DNA of 64,000 nt from Pigmentiphaga sp. H8 (GCF_003854895.1 NZ_CP033966.1:5022001-5086000), one strand, 5' to 3'; shown: positions 41,141 to 49,506, counted from the first letter of the stretch. The notes: a model not told the origin generated them from the letters alone. Translations and numbers: made by a program.

Positions 41141-42792
41141 GCGGCGGCCTCCAGGACGGGCGTGGCGGCTGCCGGCGCGGCCGGGGCCGGCACGAACCGG
41201 GCAACGAAACGCTCCAGCGCGCCATGCATGTCGGCGTGCCTGCCGGCCGCCGCCACGTAGCGGTCGGGACGCAGCAACACCCAATCGGCGCCCGCCGCCG
41301 CGAACCAGCGGTGCAGCGCGTTCTCGGTGTCCTCGAGCAGGCTCATGCCGGCTGGCGACGGCGGACGCGCACCCGGCGCGGGACCGCTGCGGGGCAGCGC
41401 GACGGCGGCCAGCCGGCAGTCCATGCGCCGCAGCCCCTCGTCCAGCCCCGCCGGCAGCGGCGCTGCCGGCGCGCGCACCAGCAGCGCGAAGCCCGGGCCG
41501 AGCGCATCGTCCAGCTTCTGGAAACCGCCGCCGTCCTTCTCCACCAGCGGCTGGATGAACATGCGGCCGACGCGCTCGTCGCGCGCCGCCTGGCCGCTGT
41601 CCTGCACGACCCCGGCGCGATACCGGGGCATGGGCTTGAACTTCATCTGCAGGACGTAGTCGCGCACCGCCGGTATGCCGCGGATGGCGCCGAAGAACGC
41701 GTCGCGGAGCGCGGCCAGCCAGCGGTTGCGCAGCGACAGCACCGCGCCGAATCGGTCGGCCAGGTCCGTCATCGCCTTGGCGTGCGCGTGCCGCTCGTCA
41801 TGGTAGGACTGCAAGGCCTCCGGACGCAGGCGGCCGCCGACGATCCAGGCGACCTTCCAGGCAAGATTGCAGGCATCGCGCAGGCCGGCGTTGAGCCCCT
41901 GCCCGATCCAGGGCGGCGTGAGGTGCGCCGCGTCGCCCGCCAGACAGACGCGTCCGGCCACGAAGGATCCGGCAATGCGCGAGTGATGGGTATAGACGCG
42001 CGCGCGGATCACGTTCAACGCGTCCGGATCCGGCACGTGCGGCGCCAGCAGTTCGCGTACCTTGGCCGGATCGAGGATCTGGCTTTCGTCCTCGCCGTCG
42101 AACAGCATGAACTCCCAGCGGCGCAGGCCATACGGAAGCTTCAGGCAGACATAGGGGCGCGCGGGCTCGCAATGCAGCGCGGTATAGGGCGCGTCCAGGG
42201 GATCCCGGTCGCATTCGATCACCACCCATTTGTGGGCATGGGTCTGGCCGCCGAAGGGCAGCTTGAGCAGCCCTTCGCGCACGGTGCTGCGGCCGCCGTC
42301 GGCGGCCAGCAGGTAAGCGGCGCGTACCTGGCGTTCGGTGCCGTCCGCACGGCGCAGCGTCGCGGTGACGCCGCCGTCGTCCTGCTCCAGCGCCACCAGT
42401 TCGACCCCCAGCTCCAGCGCGACGTGCGGGAAACGCGACAGGCCGTCGCGCAGGGTCTGCTCGCCCAGCGGCTGCGAGAACAGGTTGCGGCGGTACCAGC
42501 CGAACTCGCGGGTGGCGGGCAGGATCTCGGCGAAGCATTGCTTGCGCGCGCCATACATGCGCATGGGCACGTTCTGGATCATGTCGCGCAGCATCGCCTC
42601 GGCCAGGCCGGCGGCCTGGAAGGTGCGCATGGCCTCGTCGTCCAGGCCCACCGCGCGCGGATACTCCAGGATCGCCGGGCTGCGGTCGACCAGCAGCGTG
42701 CCGACTCCGTAGGTCCCCAGCAGATTGGCCAGCGTCGCGCCCACCGGCCCGGCGCCGACGACCAGCACGGGCACGTCGCAAGACTTGTTCAT
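41137..42792 (-). CDS. MhpA-type FAD-dependent aromatic hydroxylase, copy 2
   Basis: A 551-residue class A flavin monooxygenase: VLVVGAGPVGATLANLLGTYGVGTLLVDR, YLLAADGGRSTVREGL, and VCLAGDAAHLTPPWIGQGLNAGLRDACNLAWKVAW; the C-terminal thioredoxin-like domain ends in a long Ala/Pro-rich tail. It is the same type as the genes at 13087 and 56076 and should hydroxylate a phenol ortho to an existing hydroxyl. It is the eighth gene of the operon, 19 bases after the NIPSNAP gene and overlapping the sulfatase. Confidence 0.87.
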   Translation of the reverse strand: MNKSCDVPVLVVGAGPVGATLANLLGTYGVGTLLVDRSPAILEYPRAVGLDDEAMRTFQAAGLAEAMLRDMIQNVPMRMYGARKQCFAEILPATREFGWYRRNLFSQPLGEQTLRDGLSRFPHVALELGVELVALEQDDGGVTATLRRADGTERQVRAAYLLAADGGRSTVREGLLKLPFGGQTHAHKWVVIECDRDPLDAPYTALHCEPARPYVCLKLPYGLRRWEFMLFDGEDESQILDPAKVRELLAPHVPDPDALNVIRARVYTHHSRIAGSFVAGRVCLAGDAAHLTPPWIGQGLNAGLRDACNLAWKVAWIVGGRLRPEALQSYHDERHAHAKAMTDLADRFGAVLSLRNRWLAALRDAFFGAIRGIPAVRDYVLQMKFKPMPRYRAGVVQDSGQAARDERVGRMFIQPLVEKDGGGFQKLDDALGPGFALLVRAPAAPLPAGLDEGLRRMDCRLAAVALPRSGPAPGARPPSPAGMSLLEDTENALHRWFAAAGADWVLLRPDRYVAAAGRHADMHGALERFVARFVPAPAAPAAATPVLEAAA

Positions 42793-42811
42793 CGCTGTTC
42801 TCCGATGCGCC

Positions 42812-43108
42812 TCAGGCCTGCGCGAGGATGCGGCTTTCCTGCCGCACCAGCAGGTGCCGGACCGATTTGCGAAAGGCGGCGAACTCGGCGTCCGCGGCCA
42901 ATACCGCGCGGCGGCTGGCACGTTCGTCCAGCGATTCGTAGGCCCACAGGAAGACGAGCTGGTTGAGTTCGCCGGTCTCGGACTGGTAGAGGCCGGCCAG
43001 GTTGCCGAGGATGCGCGTCTGCAGCGCCCGGGCGGACGGGTTATAGAGGCGCAGGTATTCCGCGCCGCCGCCCGGCACCAGCGTATAGGTCCGCATTTCC
43101 ACCATCAT
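42812..43108 (-). CDS. NIPSNAP-family small protein
   Basis: A 98-residue protein of the NIPSNAP ferredoxin-like alpha/beta fold: MMVEMRTYTLVPGGGAEYLRLYN, then GNLAGLYQSETGELNQLVFLWAYESLDERASRRAVLAAD, with the family pattern Y-E...RRAVLA. The start at 43108 is placed by GAGGAG nine bases ahead; an ATG three codons earlier abuts that site and cannot use it. NIPSNAP proteins are small dimeric barrels often found in catabolic operons, with unknown chemistry. It is the seventh gene of the operon. Confidence 0.85.
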   Translation of the reverse strand: MMVEMRTYTLVPGGGAEYLRLYNPSARALQTRILGNLAGLYQSETGELNQLVFLWAYESLDERASRRAVLAADAEFAAFRKSVRHLLVRQESRILAQA

Positions 43109-43121
43109 GATGTGCATCTCC

Positions 43122-43970
43122 TCAGGGCGTGGGCGCCGTACCCAGGAATTCCGTGACGGCCCGCGCGACCCGCTCGGGCTGGTCATCGTGGACGTAGTGG
43201 CCCGCGTCGGGAATCTCCCGCCAGGCGATCGCCGGATTGCGCGCCGCCATGGCCTGGGCGGTCGCCACGCTCAGGTAGTCCGACCGGCCGCCGCGCAGGA
43301 CCAGCGTGGGACAGCGCAGCGCCTGGACCGGCGGCCACAGGTCGACCACCCGTGCCGGGTCCGGATCCAGACGGGCGGCTTTGATGCCCGCATGGTCGTA
43401 GCGCCAGCGCAGGCGGCCGCCGTCCGGCTCCAGCATGTGGCGCAGCCGGGCCGCGATGGCCTCGGGGGTCACGGTCGGCCGGATCTCGCGCATGAAGGCC
43501 TCGGCCGCGCTCCAATCGGCGAAGGATTCGGGCGTGCGGGACAGCTCGGCGCGTATGCGCCGCGCGCCGTCGCTGTCGTCGAAGGCGCCGGGTCCGGCGT
43601 CCTCGACCACCAGCCTGCGCACCCGGTCCGGGTGGGCGGCGGCATAGACGATGGCGTTGATGCCGCCCATGGAGTGCCCGAGCAGGTCGAATCGGGACAA
43701 CCCCAGTTGCTCGGCCACCGCCCGCACGTCCTGGACATAGGCATCGGTGTAGTAGTTGCGCCCCGGGTCCCAGTCGCTCTGCCCGCGGCCGCGATGGTCC
43801 AGCGCCAGCACCCGGTAGCCCGGCTGCAACGCGCCGGCCAGTCGCTCGAAGGTGTCGGCGAAGCTGCGTATGCCGTGCAGCATCAGCACCGGCCAACCAC
43901 CTGCATCGCCCCAGTCCGCGACGTGCAGCTTGAGGTCCCCGCAGCGGACGGTATGGTCGCGGCGGTCCAT
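43122..43970 (-). CDS. Alpha/beta-fold hydrolase
   Basis: A 282-residue alpha/beta hydrolase: VLMLHGIRSFADTFERLAG (oxyanion HG), ALDHRGRGQSDWD, nucleophile elbow LLGHSMGGINAIV (Ser100), and a late acid in RGGRSDYL with His in DAGHYVHDDQPE. There is no signal peptide. In this operon it would hydrolyse a ring-fission product or an ester/lactone intermediate. Its ATG is one base from the stop of the DUF1185 gene. The exact substrate is not predictable. Confidence 0.87.
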   Translation of the reverse strand: MDRRDHTVRCGDLKLHVADWGDAGGWPVLMLHGIRSFADTFERLAGALQPGYRVLALDHRGRGQSDWDPGRNYYTDAYVQDVRAVAEQLGLSRFDLLGHSMGGINAIVYAAAHPDRVRRLVVEDAGPGAFDDSDGARRIRAELSRTPESFADWSAAEAFMREIRPTVTPEAIAARLRHMLEPDGGRLRWRYDHAGIKAARLDPDPARVVDLWPPVQALRCPTLVLRGGRSDYLSVATAQAMAARNPAIAWREIPDAGHYVHDDQPERVARAVTEFLGTAPTP

Positions 43971-43971
43971 G

Positions 43972-44571
43972 TCAGTTCAGCCCGTCGCCGATGATTTCCG
44001 AGGCCTTCAGTCCGCCCAGGCGGGCATGCAGCCGGCCGCGCGTGGCGAAGGCAAAGGCGATCAATACCTCGTCGCGGTTGGGCGCGTCGTTGAACAGGGC
44101 CGACACCGTGTCGTAGTGCGAGCGCACGTACAGCGCGTCCTTGTGCGCCAGCGGAATGTCGATGACCGTGCCGGGGCCGCCGCGCTTGCCGGTGGACGGC
44201 ACCCACGACTGGCCGCCGCCCAGCGCGTCGCGCACGGGATTGGCGAACACCGTGGTCAGGAGCGCGTTGCCGTGTTCGTATTCGCCGTCCGCGCCCACCA
44301 GGCAGGCCTTGCCGTAGCTCTCGATGGGCGTGCCGGCGGCGGCCTCCTGGATGCGGCGGCCGAACTCCGCGCCCAGCAGGTTCGAGGGCTCGATGTAGGC
44401 GCCCAGGTTGTCCTCGTGGCGGCCGGCGTAGGGATTGTGCAGCACCGCGCCCACGACGATCTTGCGCAGCGGGGCGCCGTCGGCGGGCATGCCCGACTCG
44501 GTGGCCAGCGTGTCCTCGATCTGGAGGTACCACTTGCGGATATGGTAGGGGCCGAAGTTGGGGGATTTCAT
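43972..44571 (-). CDS. DUF1185 / 'amino acid synthesis' family protein
   Basis: A 199-residue protein I recognise as the DUF1185 (AA_synth) family: IRKWYLQIEDTLATESG, RKIVVGAVLHNPYAGRHEDNLGAYIEPSNLLGAEFGRRI, ESYGKACLVGADGEYEHGNALLTTVFANPVRDALGGGQSWVPSTGKRGGPGTVIDIPLAHKDALYVRSHYDT. The dense conserved Gly/His/Asp residues suggest an enzyme, and the family often lies beside amidase- or aromatic-catabolism genes. Its reaction is unknown. The ATG at 44569-44571 is preferred (GGAA ahead) over one four codons upstream. It is the fifth gene of the operon. Confidence 0.8.
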   Translation of the reverse strand: MKSPNFGPYHIRKWYLQIEDTLATESGMPADGAPLRKIVVGAVLHNPYAGRHEDNLGAYIEPSNLLGAEFGRRIQEAAAGTPIESYGKACLVGADGEYEHGNALLTTVFANPVRDALGGGQSWVPSTGKRGGPGTVIDIPLAHKDALYVRSHYDTVSALFNDAPNRDEVLIAFAFATRGRLHARLGGLKASEIIGDGLN

Positions 44572-44597
44572 GATGGGTTCCATGATTCGATGATGGT

Positions 44598-45080
44598 TCA
44601 GAGCGGCTGCAGGTCGATGGGATCGCTGGGCGCGTGATACTGGTGCAGGATGCGCTTGCCCTCTTCGTCGTCGTGCACCGTGTGGCAGAAGAACTCCAGG
44701 CGGTGGCCGTCGGGATCGTGGAAATAGACACCGTAGCCGACCTTGTGGTCGGTGGTCTTGACCACCTCGACGCCCTTGCGCAGCAGCATCCCGTACAGGC
44801 GGCGCAGCTCGTCGACGTCGCCGTCTATCTCCAGGCCGTAGTGCTGCATGTTGATCTGGCCGCGCGACAGTGGCGTGCCGTCCGCGGACTCGGCGCGAAT
44901 CAGCGCGATGTCGTGGTGCTTGACGCCGAACGAGAGAAACACCCATTTCTCGCCGCGCGCGGTCTCGGTCATGCCCAGCACGTCCTCGTACCAGGGGCCC
45001 GACTTGAACGGGTCGGCCACGAACAGGGAAAGATGCGTGCGCGTGATCCGGGGCTTGATGTCCTGTGCGGTGTGCGACAT
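44598..45080 (-). CDS. Single-domain VOC dioxygenase-like protein
   Basis: A 160-residue glyoxalase/extradiol-fold protein: RTHLSLFVADPFKSGPWYEDVLGM, INMQHYGLEIDGDVDELRRLYGMLLRKGVEVV, GVYFHDPDGHRLEFFCH. Candidate metal ligands are the His of THLSLFV, the His of MQHYGLEI and the Glu of HRLEFF, as in catechol 2,3-dioxygenase-like proteins. It may open the catechol made by the FAD hydroxylase in the same operon. Isomerase or lyase function is possible for this fold. It is the fourth gene, 11 bases after the propeller gene. Confidence 0.85.
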   Translation of the reverse strand: MSHTAQDIKPRITRTHLSLFVADPFKSGPWYEDVLGMTETARGEKWVFLSFGVKHHDIALIRAESADGTPLSRGQINMQHYGLEIDGDVDELRRLYGMLLRKGVEVVKTTDHKVGYGVYFHDPDGHRLEFFCHTVHDDEEGKRILHQYHAPSDPIDLQPL

Positions 45081-45091
45081 GGCGGGTCTCC

Positions 45092-46135
45092 TCAGGCGAT
45101 GGATTGCGGATGCGCGTGCACCGGCGCCACGTGGGGCGTCCACGCGACCGAGGTGATCTCGCTGAAATCGCGCCAGTCCTTGAACCAGCTGCGCCCGCCG
45201 TCCATGGAGCGGAACAGGTGGCCGTACTTGGTGCCGGCCAGCACGAAGCCCGGATCGGCCGCGTGCGTGCCGAAGGCCCAGAAGGTCGAGTTGGGCGCGG
45301 TATGCAGCTGTGCCCGTTCCCAGGTCGCGCCCCGGTCGGCCGAGCGGTAGATGTGGCTGCGCGTGCCCGGCGTGCCGTCGCCGATGGCCAGCAGCAATGC
45401 GCTGCCGTCGGCCAAAGGCTGGGCGGTGCGGGTGTAGTACATGCCGTCGAAGCGCAGGCGCGAGGGTTCGCCCGCCCAGGTCCGCCCTTCGTCGGTGCTG
45501 GCATAGACCGTGTTGACCGACAGCACCAGCGTCTTCTTGGGCTGTCCGCCGGCGGACGCAAGAATGGTGACGCCGTGGATGTCGGGATTGGCGATCGCGC
45601 CCTCGCGCGCGCCTTCCTGGTCGACGCGCGTCCAGCTGTCGCCCCGGTCGCCGCTGCGCCAGGCGCCGCCCTCTTCCACCCCGAACCAGACCTCGCCCGC
45701 CGCGTCCGGATCCACGCAGATGGCCAGGATGCGGGGCCGGTTCACGCCCCGGCAGAACTCCGGTATCTCCGGCGGCAGCCGGGTCCAGTTCGCGCCGCCG
45801 TCCAGCGACCGGAACATGGCCGCGCGCGAGGGCGCGCCGGTGCCGGCGTACATCACGGCGGGATCGCGCGGATCGATGGCGAAGGCCCAGACCGTCATGC
45901 CGTCCGCGGGCGAATCGATGCGCGAGAAATGCGCGCCGCCGTCGGTGCTCAGGCAGATGCCGCAATCGGCGCCGGCGAACACGCGGCTCGGATCGGCCGG
46001 ATCCACCGCCAGGCAGCGGACCACGCCGTCGAACTCGATGGCTTCCTTCAGACCCAGCCGGTGCCAGCTCGCGCCGTCGTCGACGCTGCGCAATATGCCT
46101 TGTCCGGCCGTTCCCACCAGTAGCGTGCCTTGCAT
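45092..46135 (-). CDS. Seven-Asp-box (BNR) beta-propeller protein, no signal peptide
   Basis: A 347-residue protein with seven Asp-box motifs of the form S-x-D-x-G-x-x-(W/F): SVDDGASW (17-24), STDGGAHF, SLDGGANW, SGDRGDSW, STDEGRTW, SADRGATW and SMDGGRSW (about 310). That matches a seven-bladed propeller of the sialidase/VPS10/photosynthesis-factor type. There is no signal peptide, although most such proteins are exported. It is tightly packed in the operon (14 bases after the SDR, 11 before the VOC gene) with GGGAG ahead of its ATG. It may be a lactonase, lyase or scaffold; I cannot name a reaction. Confidence 0.85.
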   Translation of the reverse strand: MQGTLLVGTAGQGILRSVDDGASWHRLGLKEAIEFDGVVRCLAVDPADPSRVFAGADCGICLSTDGGAHFSRIDSPADGMTVWAFAIDPRDPAVMYAGTGAPSRAAMFRSLDGGANWTRLPPEIPEFCRGVNRPRILAICVDPDAAGEVWFGVEEGGAWRSGDRGDSWTRVDQEGAREGAIANPDIHGVTILASAGGQPKKTLVLSVNTVYASTDEGRTWAGEPSRLRFDGMYYTRTAQPLADGSALLLAIGDGTPGTRSHIYRSADRGATWERAQLHTAPNSTFWAFGTHAADPGFVLAGTKYGHLFRSMDGGRSWFKDWRDFSEITSVAWTPHVAPVHAHPQSIA

Positions 46136-46149
46136 GGTGTTTCTCCCGC

Positions 46150-46947
46150 TCAAAGGAAAATGCCGCGCGTGATGCCGCCGTCCACGCCTATCGACTCGCC
46201 GGTGATGGCGGCCGCCCGGGGGGAAGCCAGGAACAGGATGGTGTCGGCGATCTCGGCCGGCGTCAGCGTGCGCCGGATGGGCGTGGCGCGGATGTAGTTG
46301 GCCTCGACCTCGTCCACGCTCAACCCCTGCTTGGCGGCTTCCTTCTCGTACAGCTCGCGGATGTGGGGCGTGTCGACCACGCCGGGATGGATCACGTTGA
46401 CCGTGATGCCATGGGGCCCGAGCTGGTCCGACAGGGTCTTGGTCATGTGGCAGACCGCCACGTTGCGCATGCCCGAGAGCTGCTTGCTGCCGCGCCCGGT
46501 CAGGCCGCCGATGTTGACGATGCGGCCATAGCCGCCGGCCTTCATGTGCCGTGCCGCTTCCTTGGCGCAGCGCATGTAGCCCACGACCTTGATGTTGATG
46601 TCCTGCAGCAGCCCCTCGGGATCGGCCAGTTCGATCTCGCTGCGCACCAGCCCGCCCGGATGGGCCGCGCCGTTGACCAGGATGTCCAGGCGGCCGAAGT
46701 GCGCGGCCACGCGGTCCATCATCGCCGCCACCTGCGCGGTGTCGGACACGTCGGCCGCCACCGGCAGCACGTCCACGCCGTGCGCGGCGCGGATCTCGCG
46801 CGCGGCCGCATCGAGCTGGGCCTGGTTGCGCGAGACGATCGCCACGTTCACGCCTTCGGCCGCCAGGGCCTCGGCGGTCGCCCGTCCTATGCCCAGGCTG
46901 CCGCCCGTCACGACCGCCGCGCGGCCTTTCAGTTCTAGGTCCATCAT
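46150..46947 (-). CDS. SDR-fold protein lacking the Ser-Tyr-Lys triad
   Basis: A 265-residue short-chain-dehydrogenase-like protein with VVTGGSLGIGRATAEAL (cofactor Gly motif, 13-21) and the Asn of DINIKVVG (118). In place of the catalytic Ser there is NIGGLTGRG, and where Tyr-x-x-x-Lys should be it reads GMRNVAVCHMTKTL. It may therefore bind NAD(P) without standard redox chemistry, or use another residue. GGAGA precedes two tandem ATGs. It is the second gene of the eleven-gene operon, after the ThDP gene. Confidence 0.83.
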   Translation of the reverse strand: MMDLELKGRAAVVTGGSLGIGRATAEALAAEGVNVAIVSRNQAQLDAAAREIRAAHGVDVLPVAADVSDTAQVAAMMDRVAAHFGRLDILVNGAAHPGGLVRSEIELADPEGLLQDINIKVVGYMRCAKEAARHMKAGGYGRIVNIGGLTGRGSKQLSGMRNVAVCHMTKTLSDQLGPHGITVNVIHPGVVDTPHIRELYEKEAAKQGLSVDEVEANYIRATPIRRTLTPAEIADTILFLASPRAAAITGESIGVDGGITRGIFL

Positions 46948-46992
46948 TTCTCCAATGAATCGTTGTCGGCGCGGCCCCCAGGGCCGGCGGCA

Positions 46993-48537
46993 CTACAGCT
47001 GCATTTCGATCAGGGTCGGCCCGGGGCGCGCGCAGGCGGCGGCGAAGGCCTCGGCCAGTTCCTCGGCCGTCTCGACCCGGCTGGACGGCACGCCGTAGCC
47101 GTCGGCCAGCCGCGTCCAGTCGATGCGCGGCCGGTCCAGGCTGGTCAGCGCCTCGGCCTGCGGGCCGGGCTGCTCGCCGCGCGCCAGCTCCTTGCGCAAG
47201 ATTCCGTACTGGTGATTGGCGGCGATCAGCACCACCACCGGCAGGTTCTCGTGCGCCAGCGACCAGAGCGTCTGCACCGTGTATTGCGTGCTGCCGTCCG
47301 ACAACAGCGCCACCACCCGGCGTCCGGGGCTGGCGATGGCCGCGCCCAGCGCCACCGGCAGGCCCTGCCCGATCGCGCCGCCGGTGTTGGTCAGCGCGGT
47401 GTGGCGGGCCGAGGCCGCCGAGGCGGCATAGAACGGATAGCCGCAAGTGCCGCCCTCGACCGAGACGATGGCGTCCTCGGGCAGCAGGCGCGCGACCGTG
47501 GCCGAGATCGCGGCGGGGGTCAGCCGGCCCTGCTGCGGCGGCAGGAGCGCCGGCGCGGCGGCTTCCCAGGCGGGGGCATCCAGCATCCCGGCCAGCGCCT
47601 CCAGATAGTCGGCCACCGGTGCGCCCGGCTCTCCCAACGGCAGCAGCCGGCCGGGCTCCACCATCTGGCTGGGATGGCCCTCGTAGCCGAAGTAGGTCAC
47701 GGGCGGCAGCGCGCCGGCCAGTACCACCACTTCCGCTTCGTCCAGCACCGCGCGGGCGGGTTCGGGAAAATAGGGCAGGCGATCGAAATCGGGCAGGCCG
47801 CCCCCGCGTTCGGCGCGCGACGGGAAGGTCTCGGCATAGGCCGACGCGCCCAGCGCGGCGCACAGCCGGGCGGCGGCGCGCTGCCCGCGGGCGCCCAGGC
47901 CGCTGGCCGGCCCCCCGCCTCCCAGCAGAAACAGGACCTTGCGCGCGGACTTCAGCCGCGCGGCGCACGCCGCCAGGTCGGGGGCGGGCGCCGGTTCCTC
48001 GCGGGTGTCGGCACTTGCGGCCTCATCGCCGCCAGCCTCGCCCACCTGGAAATCAGCGGGGAAGATGACGGTCGCGCCCTGCCCGCCTCGCGCCAGGCTG
48101 GCGCGCACGGCGTCCCGCCCGGCCCGCGCCGCGTCCCCGGCGCTGGTCACCCGATGCACCCAGCCCGACACCGGCCGCGCCAGCGACTCGATGTCGGAGG
48201 TCAGTGGCGCATCGAAAGGCAGGTGCCAGCTCATGTGGTCGCCGATCAGGTTGACGATGGGCGTATGCGCGCGCCGGGCGTTGTGCAGGTTGGCGATGCC
48301 GTTGGCGAAGCCGGGCCCCAGGTGCAGCAGCGTGGCCGCCGGCATGCCGCGCATGCGGCCGTAGCCGTCGGCGGCGCCGGTGCAGACGTTCTCCTGCAGG
48401 CCCAGCACGCAGCGCATGCCCGGCACGGCATCGAACGCTCGCACGACATCCAGTTCCGTCGTGCCGGGATTGGCGAAACATACCTCCACGCCTTCCACCT
48501 GCAAGGCCGCCAGCAAGGCTTGCGCTCCAGTCGTCAT
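46993..48537 (-). CDS. ThDP-dependent decarboxylase-like enzyme (benzoylformate-decarboxylase type), operon head
   Basis: A 514-residue ThDP enzyme. Catalytic Glu is in LGLQENVCTGAADGYGRM; the diphosphate-binding motif reads LLSDGSTQYTVQTLWSLAHENLPVVVLIAANHQYG, with Ser replacing the first Gly of the usual GDG. The layout and the QYTVQTLWSLAHENLPV segment resemble benzoylformate decarboxylase and related acetolactate-synthase-like proteins, so a 2-oxo acid to aldehyde reaction is likely. AAGGAG is well placed before the ATG. It heads the operon and is divergent from the IclR gene across an AT-rich region. Confidence 0.87.
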   Translation of the reverse strand: MTTGAQALLAALQVEGVEVCFANPGTTELDVVRAFDAVPGMRCVLGLQENVCTGAADGYGRMRGMPAATLLHLGPGFANGIANLHNARRAHTPIVNLIGDHMSWHLPFDAPLTSDIESLARPVSGWVHRVTSAGDAARAGRDAVRASLARGGQGATVIFPADFQVGEAGGDEAASADTREEPAPAPDLAACAARLKSARKVLFLLGGGGPASGLGARGQRAAARLCAALGASAYAETFPSRAERGGGLPDFDRLPYFPEPARAVLDEAEVVVLAGALPPVTYFGYEGHPSQMVEPGRLLPLGEPGAPVADYLEALAGMLDAPAWEAAAPALLPPQQGRLTPAAISATVARLLPEDAIVSVEGGTCGYPFYAASAASARHTALTNTGGAIGQGLPVALGAAIASPGRRVVALLSDGSTQYTVQTLWSLAHENLPVVVLIAANHQYGILRKELARGEQPGPQAEALTSLDRPRIDWTRLADGYGVPSSRVETAEELAEAFAAACARPGPTLIEMQL

Positions 48538-48560
48538 GTCGAACTCCTTTTTTTCAGTAT

Positions 48561-48640
48561 TATCGCTATTCGATAAAAACGTAAATTCAATAAAAATATT
48601 GCCCCCATTATTTCGATAGAAATTTGCTTATTTGATAAAT
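48561..48640. promoter_or_regulatory. AT-rich divergent control region with repeated operator-like sites
   Basis: The 201-base gap between the ThDP gene and the IclR gene is strikingly AT-rich. It contains three near-palindromes: TATCG-CTATT-CGATA (48561-48575), ATTTC-GATA-GAAAT (48610-48623) and ATTT-GAT-AAAT (48630-48640). They share a T(C/T)GATA core. They are likely binding sites of the adjacent IclR regulator and contain promoter-like AT-rich stretches for both directions, although no single promoter is clear. Confidence 0.5.
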
Positions 48641-48738
48641 TTGCATAACCAGAGGAGGCAACGAAAGGGCCCGGCTTGCCAAAGCGGCGCCATTGCGGCA
48701 CCCTGGCGGGCTTCGTTTTCCCCTGCCTTCCGCCTCTC

Positions 48739-49488
48739 ATGAACAGCCTTCGCCGCATGCTCGACGTCCTCGACCTCTTCAGGCCCGACCAGCCTGCCGT
48801 CGACGTCGACGTGATCTGCAACCAGCTCGGCTACGCCCCCGCCACGGCCTATCGCTACATCCGCGAGCTTTGCGCGGTGGGCCTCCTGGTGCGGCTTCCG
48901 GGGGGATATGCGCTGGGGCCGCGCGTGATCCAGCTCGACCTGCAGATGCGCGAATACGACCCGATGCTTACCGAGAGCCGGGACCTGATCGAGGCCTTGG
49001 GGGAAGAAACGGGCCTGAACGTGCTGCTGAGCGAGCTGTACGGCAGCACGGTCATCACCGTGCACCACCACCCGGGCCGCGACGCCGAGCCGCTGCGCTT
49101 CGGCCGCGGCCGCCCCATGGCCCTGCTGCGCAGCGCCACGGCGCGCGTGGTGCTGGCCAGCCTGCCGCCCCGCCAGTTGCGCCGCCTGTACGACGAGCAC
49201 GCGCAGGAAGCGGACATGCAGCGGCTGGGCGCGAGCTGGAAGGATTTCTCGCGCGCCATGCTGGAGATACGGCGCGCGGGATACTGCCTGTCCGTGGGCG
49301 ACCTCGACCCGGACAAGGCGGGGATCGCCGCCCCGATCTTCGACGAACGCAAGCGGATACTGGGCAGCATCACCGCCGTGGGATCGGTGGACCGCTTCCA
49401 GGCATTCAACGAGGAATACCTGGCCAAACGGCTGCGCGAGGCCGCCGAGGAAATCACGCGGCGGATCTCGCAGGGCGCGCAGGCCTGA
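48739..49488 (+). CDS. IclR-family regulator of the eleven-gene operon
   Basis: A 249-residue IclR regulator starting at the ATG at 48739: MNSLRRMLDVLDLFRPDQPAVDVDVICNQLGYAPATAYRYIRELCAVGLLVRL (winged helix-turn-helix), then the effector domain with TVITVHHHPGRDAEPLRFGRGRPMALLRSATARVVLASL and the C-terminal AAPIFDERKRILGSITAVG. It is divergent from the ThDP gene that heads the operon. Its helix-turn-helix reads much like that of the IclR at 55316-56071. The inducer is unknown. Confidence 0.9.
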   Translation: MNSLRRMLDVLDLFRPDQPAVDVDVICNQLGYAPATAYRYIRELCAVGLLVRLPGGYALGPRVIQLDLQMREYDPMLTESRDLIEALGEETGLNVLLSELYGSTVITVHHHPGRDAEPLRFGRGRPMALLRSATARVVLASLPPRQLRRLYDEHAQEADMQRLGASWKDFSRAMLEIRRAGYCLSVGDLDPDKAGIAAPIFDERKRILGSITAVGSVDRFQAFNEEYLAKRLREAAEEITRRISQGAQA

Positions 49489-49506
49489 GGCGCTTCGGGC
49501 CGCATC

